From: Pseudonocardia kujensis
Lineage (GTDB): Bacteria; Actinomycetota; Actinomycetes; Mycobacteriales; Pseudonocardiaceae
Assembly: GCF_021283305.1 (NCBI RefSeq)
Contig: NZ_JAJSOK010000028.1
Location: 1-64,000, forward strand
Direction: 5' to 3'
DNA: 64,000 bases
Position numbers and translations under genes: made by a program. How positions within the stretch are numbered: position 1 is the stretch's first letter; the number at the start of each line of letters is the position of its first letter. Under the pieces are notes generated by a model. That model was not told the DNA's origin and made no database searches. It saw only the letters and a list, made by a program, of their open reading frames with translations. This document shows positions 1-8,692 of the stretch, one piece after another.

Positions 1-16
1 CCTCGGCGGTGGTGAG

Positions 17-76
17 CGCGCGACTCGGCAGCCCGGAAGTCCCGACTCGCGCTGCTAGAACTCGCGACTCGCGGGG
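17..76. repeat. CCCGACTCGCG-family intergenic repeat, first copy
   Basis: The stretch after the prmC stop holds several copies of a CGACTCG core: CGCGACTCGG near 19, CCCGACTCGCG followed by CTGCTAGAACT near 41, and CGCGACTCGCG near 63. The same words recur as a longer array at 28116-28244. The copies here are spaced about 22 bases apart. This lies at the extreme edge of the window, so the full extent is not visible. Confidence 0.7.
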
Positions 77-97
77 GGGCGGGGCCGGCCGGCGGGG

Positions 98-958
98 TCA
101 GGCGGGGGTGGTGCGGCGGGCGGTGGCGAAGCGGGGGCGGCCGCCCAGGTCGCGGTGCTCCTGGACGTCCGTGAGCACCTTGCGGCGCCGGAGCAGGGCC
201 GGGACGGCCTCGCCGTGGGTGTCGTCGTGTTCGATCGCGAGCCCGCCGCCGTAGCGCAGCAGGGTCGCGGCCAGGGAGATCACCGCGGGGATGAGGGCGA
301 GCCCGTCGGCTCCGCCGAAGACGGCGACGGCCGGGTCCCAGTCGGCGACCTCGGGCGGCACCGGGGTGCCCTCCGGCACGTACGGCGGGTTGCACACCAC
401 GAGGTCGACGCGGGCCTCGAGCTCGGGCAGCGGGTCCCGCCAGCGGACGTCGGCGGCGTGCAGCGTCACGCGGTCGCCGTGCGCCGCGATGTTGCGCCGC
501 GCCCAGCTCAGGGCGCCGGGATCGATGTCGACGGCGTGCACCCGCGCGTCGGGCCGGCTCTCGGCAAAGGCGAGGGCGAGCGCCCCCGAGCCGGTGCACA
601 GGTCCACGACCAGCGGGTTCTCCACCGCGCGCAGCTCGCGCAGGCCCCACTCGAGGAGCAGCTCGGTCTCCGGGCGCGGCGTGAAGACCCCGCGCCCGAC
701 GGCGACCTCGACCGGTCCGAGCACCGCCGTGCCCAGGACGTGCTGCAGCGGCTCCCGGGTGGTGCGTCGGGCGACGAGCCGGCGCAGCTCCTCCACCTGC
801 GGCGGGTCGACGAGCGGGTGCAGCATCAGCCGCCCGCGGGGCACGCCGACGACGTACGAGGCCAGGAACTCCGCCTCCGCCCGGGGTGACTCGATGCCCG
901 CGCCCGCCAGCGCCCGTTCGGCCTCCGCGATCGCCACGCGCAGCGACTGCCGGCTCAC
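98..958 (-). CDS. prmC: Release factor glutamine N5-methyltransferase
   Basis: PrmC (HemK) methylates the glutamine of the GGQ motif of release factors RF1 and RF2 using S-adenosylmethionine. The sequence shows an N-terminal helical region, the SAM-binding VDLCTGSGALALAF motif and the diagnostic NPPYVP catalytic motif. The reading frame is open up to a GTG at 1006 that overlaps the prfA stop. The SRQSLRVAIAEAERAL start typical of the family begins at the GTG at 958, giving 286 residues, the usual size. It directly follows prfA, which encodes its substrate, the standard arrangement. The exact start is uncertain (958, 964 or 1006). Confidence 0.93.
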   Translation of the reverse strand: MSRQSLRVAIAEAERALAGAGIESPRAEAEFLASYVVGVPRGRLMLHPLVDPPQVEELRRLVARRTTREPLQHVLGTAVLGPVEVAVGRGVFTPRPETELLLEWGLRELRAVENPLVVDLCTGSGALALAFAESRPDARVHAVDIDPGALSWARRNIAAHGDRVTLHAADVRWRDPLPELEARVDLVVCNPPYVPEGTPVPPEVADWDPAVAVFGGADGLALIPAVISLAATLLRYGGGLAIEHDDTHGEAVPALLRRRKVLTDVQEHRDLGGRPRFATARRTTPA

Positions 959-998
959 GCGCACCCCGCGCGCAGGACGGCCCCGGGACGCACCCGCC

Positions 999-2090
999 TC
1001 ACGCACCCTCCTCGGCGGCGGCGATCGCCTCGGCCCGGTCGGCCCGGGACAGGGCGGCGACGACGTCGTCGAGGTCCCCGTCGAGCACCGCGGAGAGGTT
1101 GTGCGCCTTGTAGCCGACCCGGTGGTCGGAGATCCGGTTCTCCGGGAAGTTGTAGGTCCGGATGCGCTCGGACCGGTCGACCGTCCTGACCTGCGACTTC
1201 CGCTCCGCCGACGCCGCCGCCGCCTGCTCGGCCTCGTGCAGCGCCTGCAGCCGCGAGCGCAGCACCTCCATGGCGCGGGCCCGGTTCTGCAGCTGCGAGC
1301 GCTCGTTCTGGCAGCTCACGACGATCCCGGTGGGCAGGTGCGTGATCCGCACCGCGGAGTCCGTGGTGTTGACGCTCTGCCCGCCGTGCCCGGACGAGCG
1401 GAAGACGTCGACCCGGAGGTCGTTCTCGTCGATCTCGACTTCGGCGTCCTCCCCGGTGTCGGGGTAGACGAGCACGCCGGCCGCGGAGGTGTGGATGCGC
1501 CCCTGCGACTCGGTGACCGGGACGCGCTGCACACGGTGCACCCCGCCCTCGAACTTCAGCGCCGACCACACCCCGTCGGCGGTGGGTGTGCGGGACCGCA
1601 GGATCAGGGTGATGTCCTTGTACCCGCCGAGGTCGGAGGTGACGGCGTCGAGCACCTCGACCTTCCACCCGTGGCGCTCGGCGAAGCGCGTGTACATCCG
1701 CACGAGGTCACCCGCGAACAGCGCCGACTCCTCGCCGCCCTCGCCGGACTTGACCTCCATGACGACGTCGTCGCCGTCGTGCGGGTCGCGCGGGACCAGC
1801 AGCTCGGCGAGCCGCGCCTCCAGGGCCGGGATCCGCGCCGCGATCTCGTCCGCCTCCTCGGCGAACGCCCGGTCCTCGGCGGCCAGCTCGCGGGCGGCGG
1901 CCTCGTCCGACCGCGCCCCGGCCAGCTCGCGGGCCACGGCGACGACCGGGCCGAGCTCGGCGTAGCGCCGGCCGAGCTTGCGGGCCGTGGCCGCGTCGGC
2001 GTGCACGGCCGGGTCGGCCAGCCGGGCCTCCAGCTCGGCGTACTCGTCGATCAGCGCGTCCACACCTGCCGCGCTGCTGCTCACCGCCAC
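999..2090 (-). CDS. prfA: Peptide chain release factor 1
   Basis: RF1 reads UAA and UAG stop codons and triggers peptide release. The protein carries the class I release factor catalytic loop SSGHGGQSVNTTDSAV with its GGQ, preceded by the family segments DPHDGDDVVMEVKSGEGGEE and GGVHRVQRVPVTESQGR. The GTG at 2090 is chosen as start because GGGAG lies about 6 bases before it and it gives 363 residues, as in other actinobacteria. An ATG at 2129 would add 13 residues. The gene sits between rpmE and prmC on the same strand and is probably cotranscribed with both. Confidence 0.95.
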   Translation of the reverse strand: MAVSSSAAGVDALIDEYAELEARLADPAVHADAATARKLGRRYAELGPVVAVARELAGARSDEAAARELAAEDRAFAEEADEIAARIPALEARLAELLVPRDPHDGDDVVMEVKSGEGGEESALFAGDLVRMYTRFAERHGWKVEVLDAVTSDLGGYKDITLILRSRTPTADGVWSALKFEGGVHRVQRVPVTESQGRIHTSAAGVLVYPDTGEDAEVEIDENDLRVDVFRSSGHGGQSVNTTDSAVRITHLPTGIVVSCQNERSQLQNRARAMEVLRSRLQALHEAEQAAAASAERKSQVRTVDRSERIRTYNFPENRISDHRVGYKAHNLSAVLDGDLDDVVAALSRADRAEAIAAAEEGA

Positions 2091-2178
2091 CACGTGCTCC
2101 CGTTCTCCCTCGTCGTCACCCCTTGACATGCGAACGGCGCCCGGCCCCGGAGACGGGGACGGGCGCCGGGCGGAGAAG

Positions 2179-2397
2179 CTACTTGGCGGCCTTGCGCTTG
2201 CCGTAGCGCGCCTCGAAGCGGGCGACACGGCCACCGGAGTCCAGGATCCGCTGCTTGCCCGTGTAGAAGGGGTGGCAGGCGGAGCAGGTCTCGACGGTCA
2301 TCACGCCGCTGGTCTTGGTGCTGCGGGTGGTGAACGAGTTGCCGCAGCCGCAGGTGACCTGGGTCTCGACGTACTGGGGGTGAATGCCCTCACGCAT
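2179..2397 (-). CDS. rpmE: 50S ribosomal protein L31, zinc-binding form
   Basis: This is L31 of the large ribosomal subunit, 72 residues, starting MREGIHPQYV. The zinc-ligand cysteines C16, C18, C38 and C41 are all present (TCGCGNSF and CSACHPFYTGK), so this is the zinc-containing C+ form rather than the zinc-free paralogue made under zinc starvation. The frame is open further upstream, but the conserved N-terminus and GAGGAA just before it fix the start. It lies between rho and prfA, the usual actinobacterial position. Confidence 0.97.
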   Translation of the reverse strand: MREGIHPQYVETQVTCGCGNSFTTRSTKTSGVMTVETCSACHPFYTGKQRILDSGGRVARFEARYGKRKAAK

Positions 2398-2568
2398 GGG
2401 GATGTTCCTCTCGAAGATCGGCCGCCGGGTCTCACACCCCTCGCTGTTCGGGGGTTTCCGGGGGCGGAGCCCCCGGATGTGGGTGAACCGGAGCCGGATG
2501 CGTACGAACCCATTCAACCACCCGGCCCCGGCGGGGATTCCCACCGGGGCCGGGTGCGTCGACGCGGG

Positions 2569-4806
2569 TCAGTCCTCGTTGCCGAAGTTCCCCGGCGTGG
2601 TCTTCTGGACCTGCATGAGGAACTCGATGTTGGTGCGGGTCTTGCGGAGCTGGCCCAGGACCAGGTCGATCGCCGCCTGGTGGTCCAGGGCGGACAGCAC
2701 CCGGCGGAGCTTGACGCTGATCGCGAACTCGTCCGCGGACATCAGCAGCTCCTCCTTCCGGGTGCCGGAGGCGTCGACGTCGATCGCCGGGAAGATCCGC
2801 TTGTCCGCGAGCTTGCGGTCCAGCTTGAGCTCGGCGTTGCCGGTGCCCTTGAACTCCTCGAAGATCACCGTGTCCATCGTCGAGCCGGTCTCGACCAGCG
2901 CGGTGGCGAAGATGGTCAGCGAACCGCCGTCCTCGATGTTGCGCGCCGCGCCCAGGAACCGCTTGGGCGGGTAGAGCGCGGTCGAGTCGACACCACCGGA
3001 CAGGATCCGGCCCGACGCGGGGGCGGCCAGGTTGTAGGCACGGCCCAGCCGGGTGATCGAGTCCAGCAGGACGACGACGTCGTGCCCCAGCTCCACCAGC
3101 CGCTTGGCGCGCTCGATGGCGAGCTCGGCGACGGCCGTGTGGTCCGACGGCGGGCGGTCGAAGGTCGAGGCGATGACCTCGCCCTTCACCGACCGCTGCA
3201 TGTCGGTGACCTCCTCCGGCCGCTCGTCGACGAGGACGACCATGAGGTGGCACTCGGGGTTGTTGGTGGTGATCGCGTTGGCGATCGACTGCAGCACCAT
3301 CGTCTTGCCCGCCTTCGGCGGCGAGACGATCAGCGCGCGCTGGCCCTTGCCGACCGGCATGACCAGGTCGATGACCCGGGTGGTGAGCTTCGACGGCTCG
3401 GTCTCCAGGCGCAGCCGCTCGTTCGGGTAGAGCGGGGTGAGCTTGGTGAACTCCGGCCGCTGCTTGCCCGACTCCGGGTCCCGCCCGTTGATGGTGTCGA
3501 TGCGCACCAGCGGGTTGAACTTCTGCCGCTGCTGCTCGCCCTCACGGGGCTGCCGGACGGCGCCGGTGATCGCGTCGCCGCGGCGCAGGCCGTGCTTGCG
3601 GACCATCGACAGCGACACGTAGACGTCGTTCGGGCCGGACAGGTAGCCGGTGGTCCGGACGAACGCGTAGTTGTCCAGGATGTCGACGATGCCGGCCACC
3701 GGGAGGAGGACGTCGTCGTCGCGCACCTCGGTGTCGACGGTGCGGTCACCGCCGCCGCGCGTGTCGCGGTCGCGGCCCCGCCGGCGGTCCCGGAACCGGC
3801 GGCCGCGGCGGCCGCGGCCGTCGCCGTCGTCGTCGCCGTCGTCGTCGACCCGGGAGTCCCGCGGCTCGTTCCGGCCGTCGCCACGGTTGTCGGCGCGGTC
3901 GTTCCGGTCGGGCCGGTCGTTGCGGTCGGCCCGGTCGTTCCGGTCGGGCCGGTCGTTGCGGTCGGCCCGGTCGTTGCGGTCGGCCCGGTCGTTGCGGTTG
4001 CGTCCGCCGCCCTCGTTCCGCTCGTTGCGGTTGCGGTTGCGGTTGCGGTTGCCGCCCTCGCCGTCGCGGTCGGACCGCTCGCCGCGGTCGGTCTTCTCCT
4101 TCTCGGGCGCGCCGACGCTCGCGGCCACCGCCTCGAGGGTGTCCGACTGCGGCTCGACACCGGAGCGGCGGCGGGTCTGCCGGCGGCGGCCGCCCTCCTC
4201 GCCCTCCGTGGCGGCGGTCTCGCCGGGCTGGTCGGCGGCCGGGGCGGCACCGTTGGCGGTCTGCTCGGGCGCGTGCCCGTTGACCTGTTCGGTCACCTCG
4301 GCGGCCGGGGTGACCCCGTTGACGCCGGGGGTCGGCTTGGGGTCCGGGGCGCCCGCGGGCCGGCTCGCCGCGCGGCGGCGCCGGGTCGGGGCGGGGGCCT
4401 CGGCGGCCTGCTCGGCCGGGGCCTCGGCGGGCTTCTCGGCCGGGGTGGCGGTGTCGGCGGCGGCGTCCGCCGCAGGCGCCGCGGGCATCTCGGGCGCCTC
4501 GGCCGCGGTGGCCTTGGCCGCGCGGGCGCGGCGCGGCTTGGCGGGCGCGGAGGCCTCGCCGCCGTCGAGCGGGAGCTGGTCGGCGTCGGCGGCCTTCTTC
4601 GAGGTCCGACGCGCCGGCGCGGCGCCCTGCTTCTCCTTGATGGCGGCGATGAGGTCGCCCTTCCGCATCCCGGCGATGCCCGGGATGTCGAGCTCCCCGG
4701 CGAGCTGGCGAAGGTCGGCGAGGACCATTCCGGACAGTCCGCCCCGCCTCTTGGGGGCAGCACCCTCTGCCGTTGCCGGGGTGCTGACGAGATCGGTCTC
4801 GCTCAC
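2569..4806 (-). CDS. rho: Transcription termination factor Rho
   Basis: Rho is the hexameric RNA-dependent ATPase that ends transcription. The GTG at 4806 is preceded by AAGGAA at proper spacing and gives 745 residues beginning VSETDLVSTP. Order: a Rho_N SAP-like segment (GLSGMVLADLRQLAGELDI) near residue 25, then about 300 residues of Ala/Pro- and Arg/Asp/Asn-rich linker with tandem DRNDRA/DRNDRP units, then the cold-shock RNA-binding domain, then the RecA-type ATPase with Walker A PPKAGKT and Walker B VVVLLDSITR. The insertion between Rho_N and the RNA-binding domain is a known actinobacterial trait but is long here. Confidence 0.97.
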   Translation of the reverse strand: MSETDLVSTPATAEGAAPKRRGGLSGMVLADLRQLAGELDIPGIAGMRKGDLIAAIKEKQGAAPARRTSKKAADADQLPLDGGEASAPAKPRRARAAKATAAEAPEMPAAPAADAAADTATPAEKPAEAPAEQAAEAPAPTRRRRAASRPAGAPDPKPTPGVNGVTPAAEVTEQVNGHAPEQTANGAAPAADQPGETAATEGEEGGRRRQTRRRSGVEPQSDTLEAVAASVGAPEKEKTDRGERSDRDGEGGNRNRNRNRNERNEGGGRNRNDRADRNDRADRNDRPDRNDRADRNDRPDRNDRADNRGDGRNEPRDSRVDDDGDDDGDGRGRRGRRFRDRRRGRDRDTRGGGDRTVDTEVRDDDVLLPVAGIVDILDNYAFVRTTGYLSGPNDVYVSLSMVRKHGLRRGDAITGAVRQPREGEQQRQKFNPLVRIDTINGRDPESGKQRPEFTKLTPLYPNERLRLETEPSKLTTRVIDLVMPVGKGQRALIVSPPKAGKTMVLQSIANAITTNNPECHLMVVLVDERPEEVTDMQRSVKGEVIASTFDRPPSDHTAVAELAIERAKRLVELGHDVVVLLDSITRLGRAYNLAAPASGRILSGGVDSTALYPPKRFLGAARNIEDGGSLTIFATALVETGSTMDTVIFEEFKGTGNAELKLDRKLADKRIFPAIDVDASGTRKEELLMSADEFAISVKLRRVLSALDHQAAIDLVLGQLRKTRTNIEFLMQVQKTTPGNFGNED
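3885..4065. repeat. In-frame 18-bp tandem repeat inside rho
   Basis: The plus strand reads as repeated GGTCGTTGCGGTCGGCCC-like units, about six of them, encoding alternating DRNDRA and DRNDRP hexapeptides in the Rho linker, followed by an RNRNRNRN stretch. The unit length is a multiple of three, so copy-number change would keep the frame. Confidence 0.85.
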
Positions 4807-5136
4807 GAAGTTCCTTCCTGACCGGCCCGCGGGCGGTGCCGGGACCAGCGGATTCCACACGTCACGTCCGGCTCCTCCGCCGGACAACGACGCCGGGGCG
4901 GCATGAAGAGAGCCGCCGTCGGCGATGTGCAGGGGCGGCGACCAGTGCGACGGTCGCGGGGAAGAGGCCGCTCGGTCCGGTCCGGATTCCGACCGCATGG
5001 ACTGCAGTGAGTGGGTTCCGGCTCGAGAGGCCACGCGGATGACGCGTGGATCGCCGTGCGGAGCCGAGGGTAGACCGTCGGCGGTTCCGCGGCAACAACA
5101 CCCCCGGTCGGGGCCGGCGTGTCGGCCGGAAAAACC
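4807..5136 (-). other. rho leader, no gene
   Basis: This is about 330 bases between thrB and rho with no convincing reading frame. Directly before the rho start is the ribosome binding site AAGGAA. A small hairpin TCCGGC-TCCTCC-GCCGGA lies at 4867-4884 inside the probable rho 5' leader. A GGCCG-GCGTGT-CGGCC inverted repeat near 5112-5128 lies just after the thrB stop but has no run of T on the thrB-transcript side, so it is not a clear terminator. Confidence 0.5.
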
Positions 5137-6087
5137 TCAGCCGATCTCGACCTGCGCGCCGAGCGTGTCGACGGGCAGCGGCAGCGCCGTGAACCCGGTC
5201 GTGTCCAGCTCCTCGGGCAGCGTTCCCGCCGAGGTCAGCGCGAGGACGGTCGGTCCGGCTCCGGAGATCGCGGCCGGCACGCCGCGCGCGCGCAGCGCGT
5301 CGACGAGGTCCGCGGACTCCGGATAGGCCGGGCGGCGGTAGCCCTGGTGCAGCCGGTCCTCCGTGGCCGCCATCAGCAGCTCGGGCCGCTGGGTGAAGGC
5401 GAGGACGGAGAGCGCGGTCCGGCTCCCGGTGAACGCCGCGTCGGGCAGCGGGACCAGCTCGGGGAGGAGGCCACGGGTCGTCTTGGTGGAGGACTCGACC
5501 CCGGCGACGAGCGCGACCGGCGCGATGCCGGCGTGCACGTCGAGGCGGACGGCGTGGAACCGGGCGGAGGTGTTCCCACAGTCGGGGGTCTCCGCCCCCC
5601 GACGACCCCCCGGAACGACCTGGACCTGCTCCCAGGCCACCACGAACCCGCCGAGCAGGCTGGCCGCGGCGTTGTCCGCGTGACCCTCCATCCCGGCCGT
5701 GACCTGCAGCAACGCCTCCTGCTCGAGCTTCGGGTCGCGCCCGGAGAGCACGCAGGCGGCGACGGCGCCGGCCACCGCGGCGGCGGCCGAGCTGCCCAGC
5801 CCGCGCGAGTGCGGGATCGCGTTGCGGCACCGCATCCGCAGGCCCGCCGGCTCATCGCCGAACAGCGCCCACGCGGTGCGCATGGCGCGCACCACGAGGT
5901 GCGTCTCGTCACAGGGCACCTGGGCGGCGCCCTCGCCCTCGACCTCGACGTGCACGCCTGGCTCCGCGGTGGCGCAGACCTCGACGTCGTCGTAGAGGCC
6001 GAGCGCGAGCCCGAGCGAGTCGAAGCCGGGCCCGAGGTTGGCCGACGACGCCGGGACCCGCACCCGCACCTCGGTGGGGCGCCCCAT
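5137..6087 (-). CDS. thrB: Homoserine kinase
   Basis: ThrB phosphorylates L-homoserine with ATP, the penultimate step to threonine. It is a GHMP-family kinase: the N-terminal VRVPASSANLGPGFDSLGLAL segment and the ATP-binding glycine loop PHSRGLGSSAAAAVAG near residue 90 are both clear, with the C-terminal GAGPTVLAL motif. The ATG at 6087 overlaps the thrC stop by one base (TGATG), indicating translational coupling in the hom-thrC-thrB operon. The protein is 316 residues, normal for the family. Confidence 0.97.
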   Translation of the reverse strand: MGRPTEVRVRVPASSANLGPGFDSLGLALGLYDDVEVCATAEPGVHVEVEGEGAAQVPCDETHLVVRAMRTAWALFGDEPAGLRMRCRNAIPHSRGLGSSAAAAVAGAVAACVLSGRDPKLEQEALLQVTAGMEGHADNAAASLLGGFVVAWEQVQVVPGGRRGAETPDCGNTSARFHAVRLDVHAGIAPVALVAGVESSTKTTRGLLPELVPLPDAAFTGSRTALSVLAFTQRPELLMAATEDRLHQGYRRPAYPESADLVDALRARGVPAAISGAGPTVLALTSAGTLPEELDTTGFTALPLPVDTLGAQVEIG

Positions 6088-7166
6088 CAGGCCAGCTCCA
6101 GGGCCGCGGCCACGGCGCTCGGGTCGATCGGCACGATCTCCGGCGCCGGCGCGGTGGCCAGCACGCTGTCCGGGTCCTTGAGCCCGTTGCCGGTGACGGT
6201 GCACACGACCAGCTGCCCCCGGTCGAGCCAGCCGTTGGCCGAGGCCTGCAGCAGCCCGGCGACGCTCGCCGCCGAGGCCGGCTCCACGAACACCGCCTCG
6301 CGCGTGGACAGCAGCCGGTGCGCGGCCAGGATCTCGTCGTCCGTGACGGCGGCGAACCGGCCGTCGGACTCCTCGCGGGCGGTCTCGGCGCCGTTCCACG
6401 AGGCCGGCGCGCCGATCCGGATCGCCGTGGCGATGGTCTCGGGGTTCTTCACCGGCGCGCCCTCGACCAGCGGCGCGGCGCCGGCGGCCTGGAAGCCGAA
6501 CATGCGCGGCAGCGCGGAGATCAACCCGTCGGCGTGGTAGCCGCGGTAGCCCTTCCAGTACGCGGTGATGTTGCCCGCGTTGCCCACCGGCAGGCAGTGC
6601 ACGTCGGGAGCGCGGCCCAGGGCGTCGCAGATCTCGTAGGCCGCGCTGGCCTGGCCCGCGATCCGGGTCGGGTTCACCGAGTTGACCAGCGCGATCGCCG
6701 GGTAGTCCGCGGTGGTCTTGCGGGCGAGCTCGAGGCAGTCGTCGAAGTTGCCGTCGATCTGCAGGATCCGGGCCCCGTGCGCGACGGCCTGGGCCAGCTT
6801 GCCCAGCGCGATCTTGCCCCGCGGCACCAGCACGGCGCTGGTCATCCGGGCGCGGGCGGCGTACGCGGCGGCGGAGGCGGAGGTGTTGCCGGTCGACGCG
6901 CAGAGCACGCTCTGCTTGCCCTCGGCGAGCGCCGCGGTCACGGCCATGGTCATCCCGCGGTCCTTGAAGGACCCGGTGGGGTTGAGGCCGTCGACCTTCA
7001 GGTACACCTCGCAGCCGGTGCGCTCGGACAGCACCGGCGCCGGCAGCAGCGGGGTGCCGCCCTCGGCCAGGGTGACGATCTCCCAGTCCGGCCCGACGGG
7101 CATCCGGTCGCGGTAGGCCTCGATCACGCCCGGCCAGGGGGCCAGCCGGTTCACGGCGGTGCTCAC
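6087..7166 (-). CDS. thrC: Threonine synthase
   Basis: ThrC converts O-phosphohomoserine to threonine with pyridoxal phosphate. The PLP lysine is in NPTGSFKDRGM near residue 60, and the later PVGNAGNITAYWKGY phosphate-binding loop is typical. The GTG at 7166 is preferred because GGGAGA lies just before it. The ATG at 7181, five codons earlier, lacks a good ribosome binding site. The result is 359 residues. It is the middle gene of the threonine operon, 37 bases after hom and overlapping thrB. Confidence 0.96.
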   Translation of the reverse strand: MSTAVNRLAPWPGVIEAYRDRMPVGPDWEIVTLAEGGTPLLPAPVLSERTGCEVYLKVDGLNPTGSFKDRGMTMAVTAALAEGKQSVLCASTGNTSASAAAYAARARMTSAVLVPRGKIALGKLAQAVAHGARILQIDGNFDDCLELARKTTADYPAIALVNSVNPTRIAGQASAAYEICDALGRAPDVHCLPVGNAGNITAYWKGYRGYHADGLISALPRMFGFQAAGAAPLVEGAPVKNPETIATAIRIGAPASWNGAETAREESDGRFAAVTDDEILAAHRLLSTREAVFVEPASAASVAGLLQASANGWLDRGQLVVCTVTGNGLKDPDSVLATAPAPEIVPIDPSAVAAALELA

Positions 7167-7203
7167 AGTCTCTCCCGTCATCGCGCGACGCTCGCCCGCG
7201 CGT

Positions 7204-8580
7204 TCATCCGGCCACGCCGAGGGTGCTGACCGGACGGCCCAGCCCCTCCACGCGCAGCACGCTCTCCACGCCGCGGACCACGTCGAGCCCGGCCAGCGCC
7301 TCGACCGTCGCGTGCAGCGCGGAGTCCGGCGCCCCGTGCGTCACGACGACCAGGCGCGCGGCCTGCGCCGTCTCCGCGGCCTCGGCCTCCGGCACGTCCC
7401 CGTCCTCGCGGCCGCCGGTCTGGCGCACCGCGGCGATGCTCACCCCGCGCCGCGCGAACTCCCCCGCGACCGCGGACAGCACGCCCGCGCGGTCGGCGAC
7501 CTCGAGGCTCACGTGGTACCGGGTGTGCACGTCGCCGATCGGCAGCACGGGCAGGCTCGCGTAGGCGGACTCGCGCGGCCCGCGCCCGCCGCCGACCCGG
7601 TTGCGGGCCACGGCGACCAGGTCGCCCAGCACGGCGCTGGCGGTGGGCGCGCCGCCCGCGCCCTGGCCGTAGAACATGAGCTGACCGGCGGCGTCGGCCT
7701 CGACGAACACGGCGTTGAACGCCTCGTTCACCCCCGCCAGCGGGTGGCTGAGCGGGATCATCGCCGGGTAGACGCGCGCGGACACCGACTCCGGCGCGCC
7801 GCCCGAGCCGGGGACGCGCTCGCAGATCGCGAGCAGCTTGATCGCGCAGCCGAGCCCGCGGGCGGCGGCGATGTCCGCCGCGGTGACCCGGCGGATGCCC
7901 TCGCAGTGCACGTCGGCCGCGGTGACCCGGGTGTGGAAGGCGATCGTCGCGAGGATCGCGGCCTTGGAGGCGGCGTCGTAGCCGTCGACGTCGGCGCTCG
8001 GGTCGGCCTCGGCGTACCCGAGCCGGGTGGCCTCCTCGAGGGCCTCGGCGTAGCCGGCACCCGAGGCGCTCATCGCGGAGAGGATGAAGTTGGTGGTGCC
8101 GTTGACGATCCCGGCCACGCGGGTGATCCGGTCGCCGGCCAGCGACTCGCGCAGCGGGCGGAGCAGCGGGATCGCGCCGGCCACGGAGGCCTCGTAGTAG
8201 AGGTCGACGCCCGCGCCGTCCGCGGCCTCGGCGAGCGTGGCCCCGTCCTCGGCGAGCAGCGCCTTGTTCGCGGTGACCACGGACTTGCCCGCCTTGATCG
8301 CCTGCAGCAGCAGGGTGCGCGCGGGCTCGATCCCGCCGACGACCTCGACGACGACGTCCACGTCGTCCCGGGTGACCAGCGCGGAGGCGTCCGTGGTCAC
8401 CAGGCCGGGGTTCAGCGTCGGGTGCCGGTGCGGGCGGCGCACGGCCACCCCGGCGAGCTCGACGGGCGCGCCGACGCGGGCCGCGAGGTCCCCCGCCTGG
8501 TCCTCGAGCAGCCGGACGACCTCGGACCCGACGGTCCCGCAGCCCAGCAGCGCGACCCGCACGGGCGCGTCTGACGTCAC
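7204..8580 (-). CDS. hom: Homoserine dehydrogenase
   Basis: Hom reduces aspartate semialdehyde to homoserine with NAD(P)H, the branch point to threonine and methionine. The Rossmann motif VALLGCGTVGSEVV opens the protein, the catalytic ANKALLAE segment follows near residue 105, and a C-terminal ACT domain (YHVSLEVADRAGVLSAVAGEF), expected to bind threonine for feedback control, starts near residue 350. The GTG at 8580 is preceded by a perfect AGGAGG six bases upstream. It is 458 residues, first gene of hom-thrC-thrB. Confidence 0.97.
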   Translation of the reverse strand: MTSDAPVRVALLGCGTVGSEVVRLLEDQAGDLAARVGAPVELAGVAVRRPHRHPTLNPGLVTTDASALVTRDDVDVVVEVVGGIEPARTLLLQAIKAGKSVVTANKALLAEDGATLAEAADGAGVDLYYEASVAGAIPLLRPLRESLAGDRITRVAGIVNGTTNFILSAMSASGAGYAEALEEATRLGYAEADPSADVDGYDAASKAAILATIAFHTRVTAADVHCEGIRRVTAADIAAARGLGCAIKLLAICERVPGSGGAPESVSARVYPAMIPLSHPLAGVNEAFNAVFVEADAAGQLMFYGQGAGGAPTASAVLGDLVAVARNRVGGGRGPRESAYASLPVLPIGDVHTRYHVSLEVADRAGVLSAVAGEFARRGVSIAAVRQTGGREDGDVPEAEAAETAQAARLVVVTHGAPDSALHATVEALAGLDVVRGVESVLRVEGLGRPVSTLGVAG

Positions 8581-8692
8581 GACGATCCTCCTGACACGGT
8601 GGTGCGGGCGGTCCCGGCGGGCGCGACGGCCCGGGCCCGACCGGGGATCATCCCTGCTCGGCGCCCCGCGCGACAGTCCGGGGTGCCCACCC

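Noticed and set aside
5112..5128. Intrinsic terminator of the threonine operon
   Set aside because: The inverted repeat is weak and the T run lies before, not after, the stem in the direction of thrB transcription.
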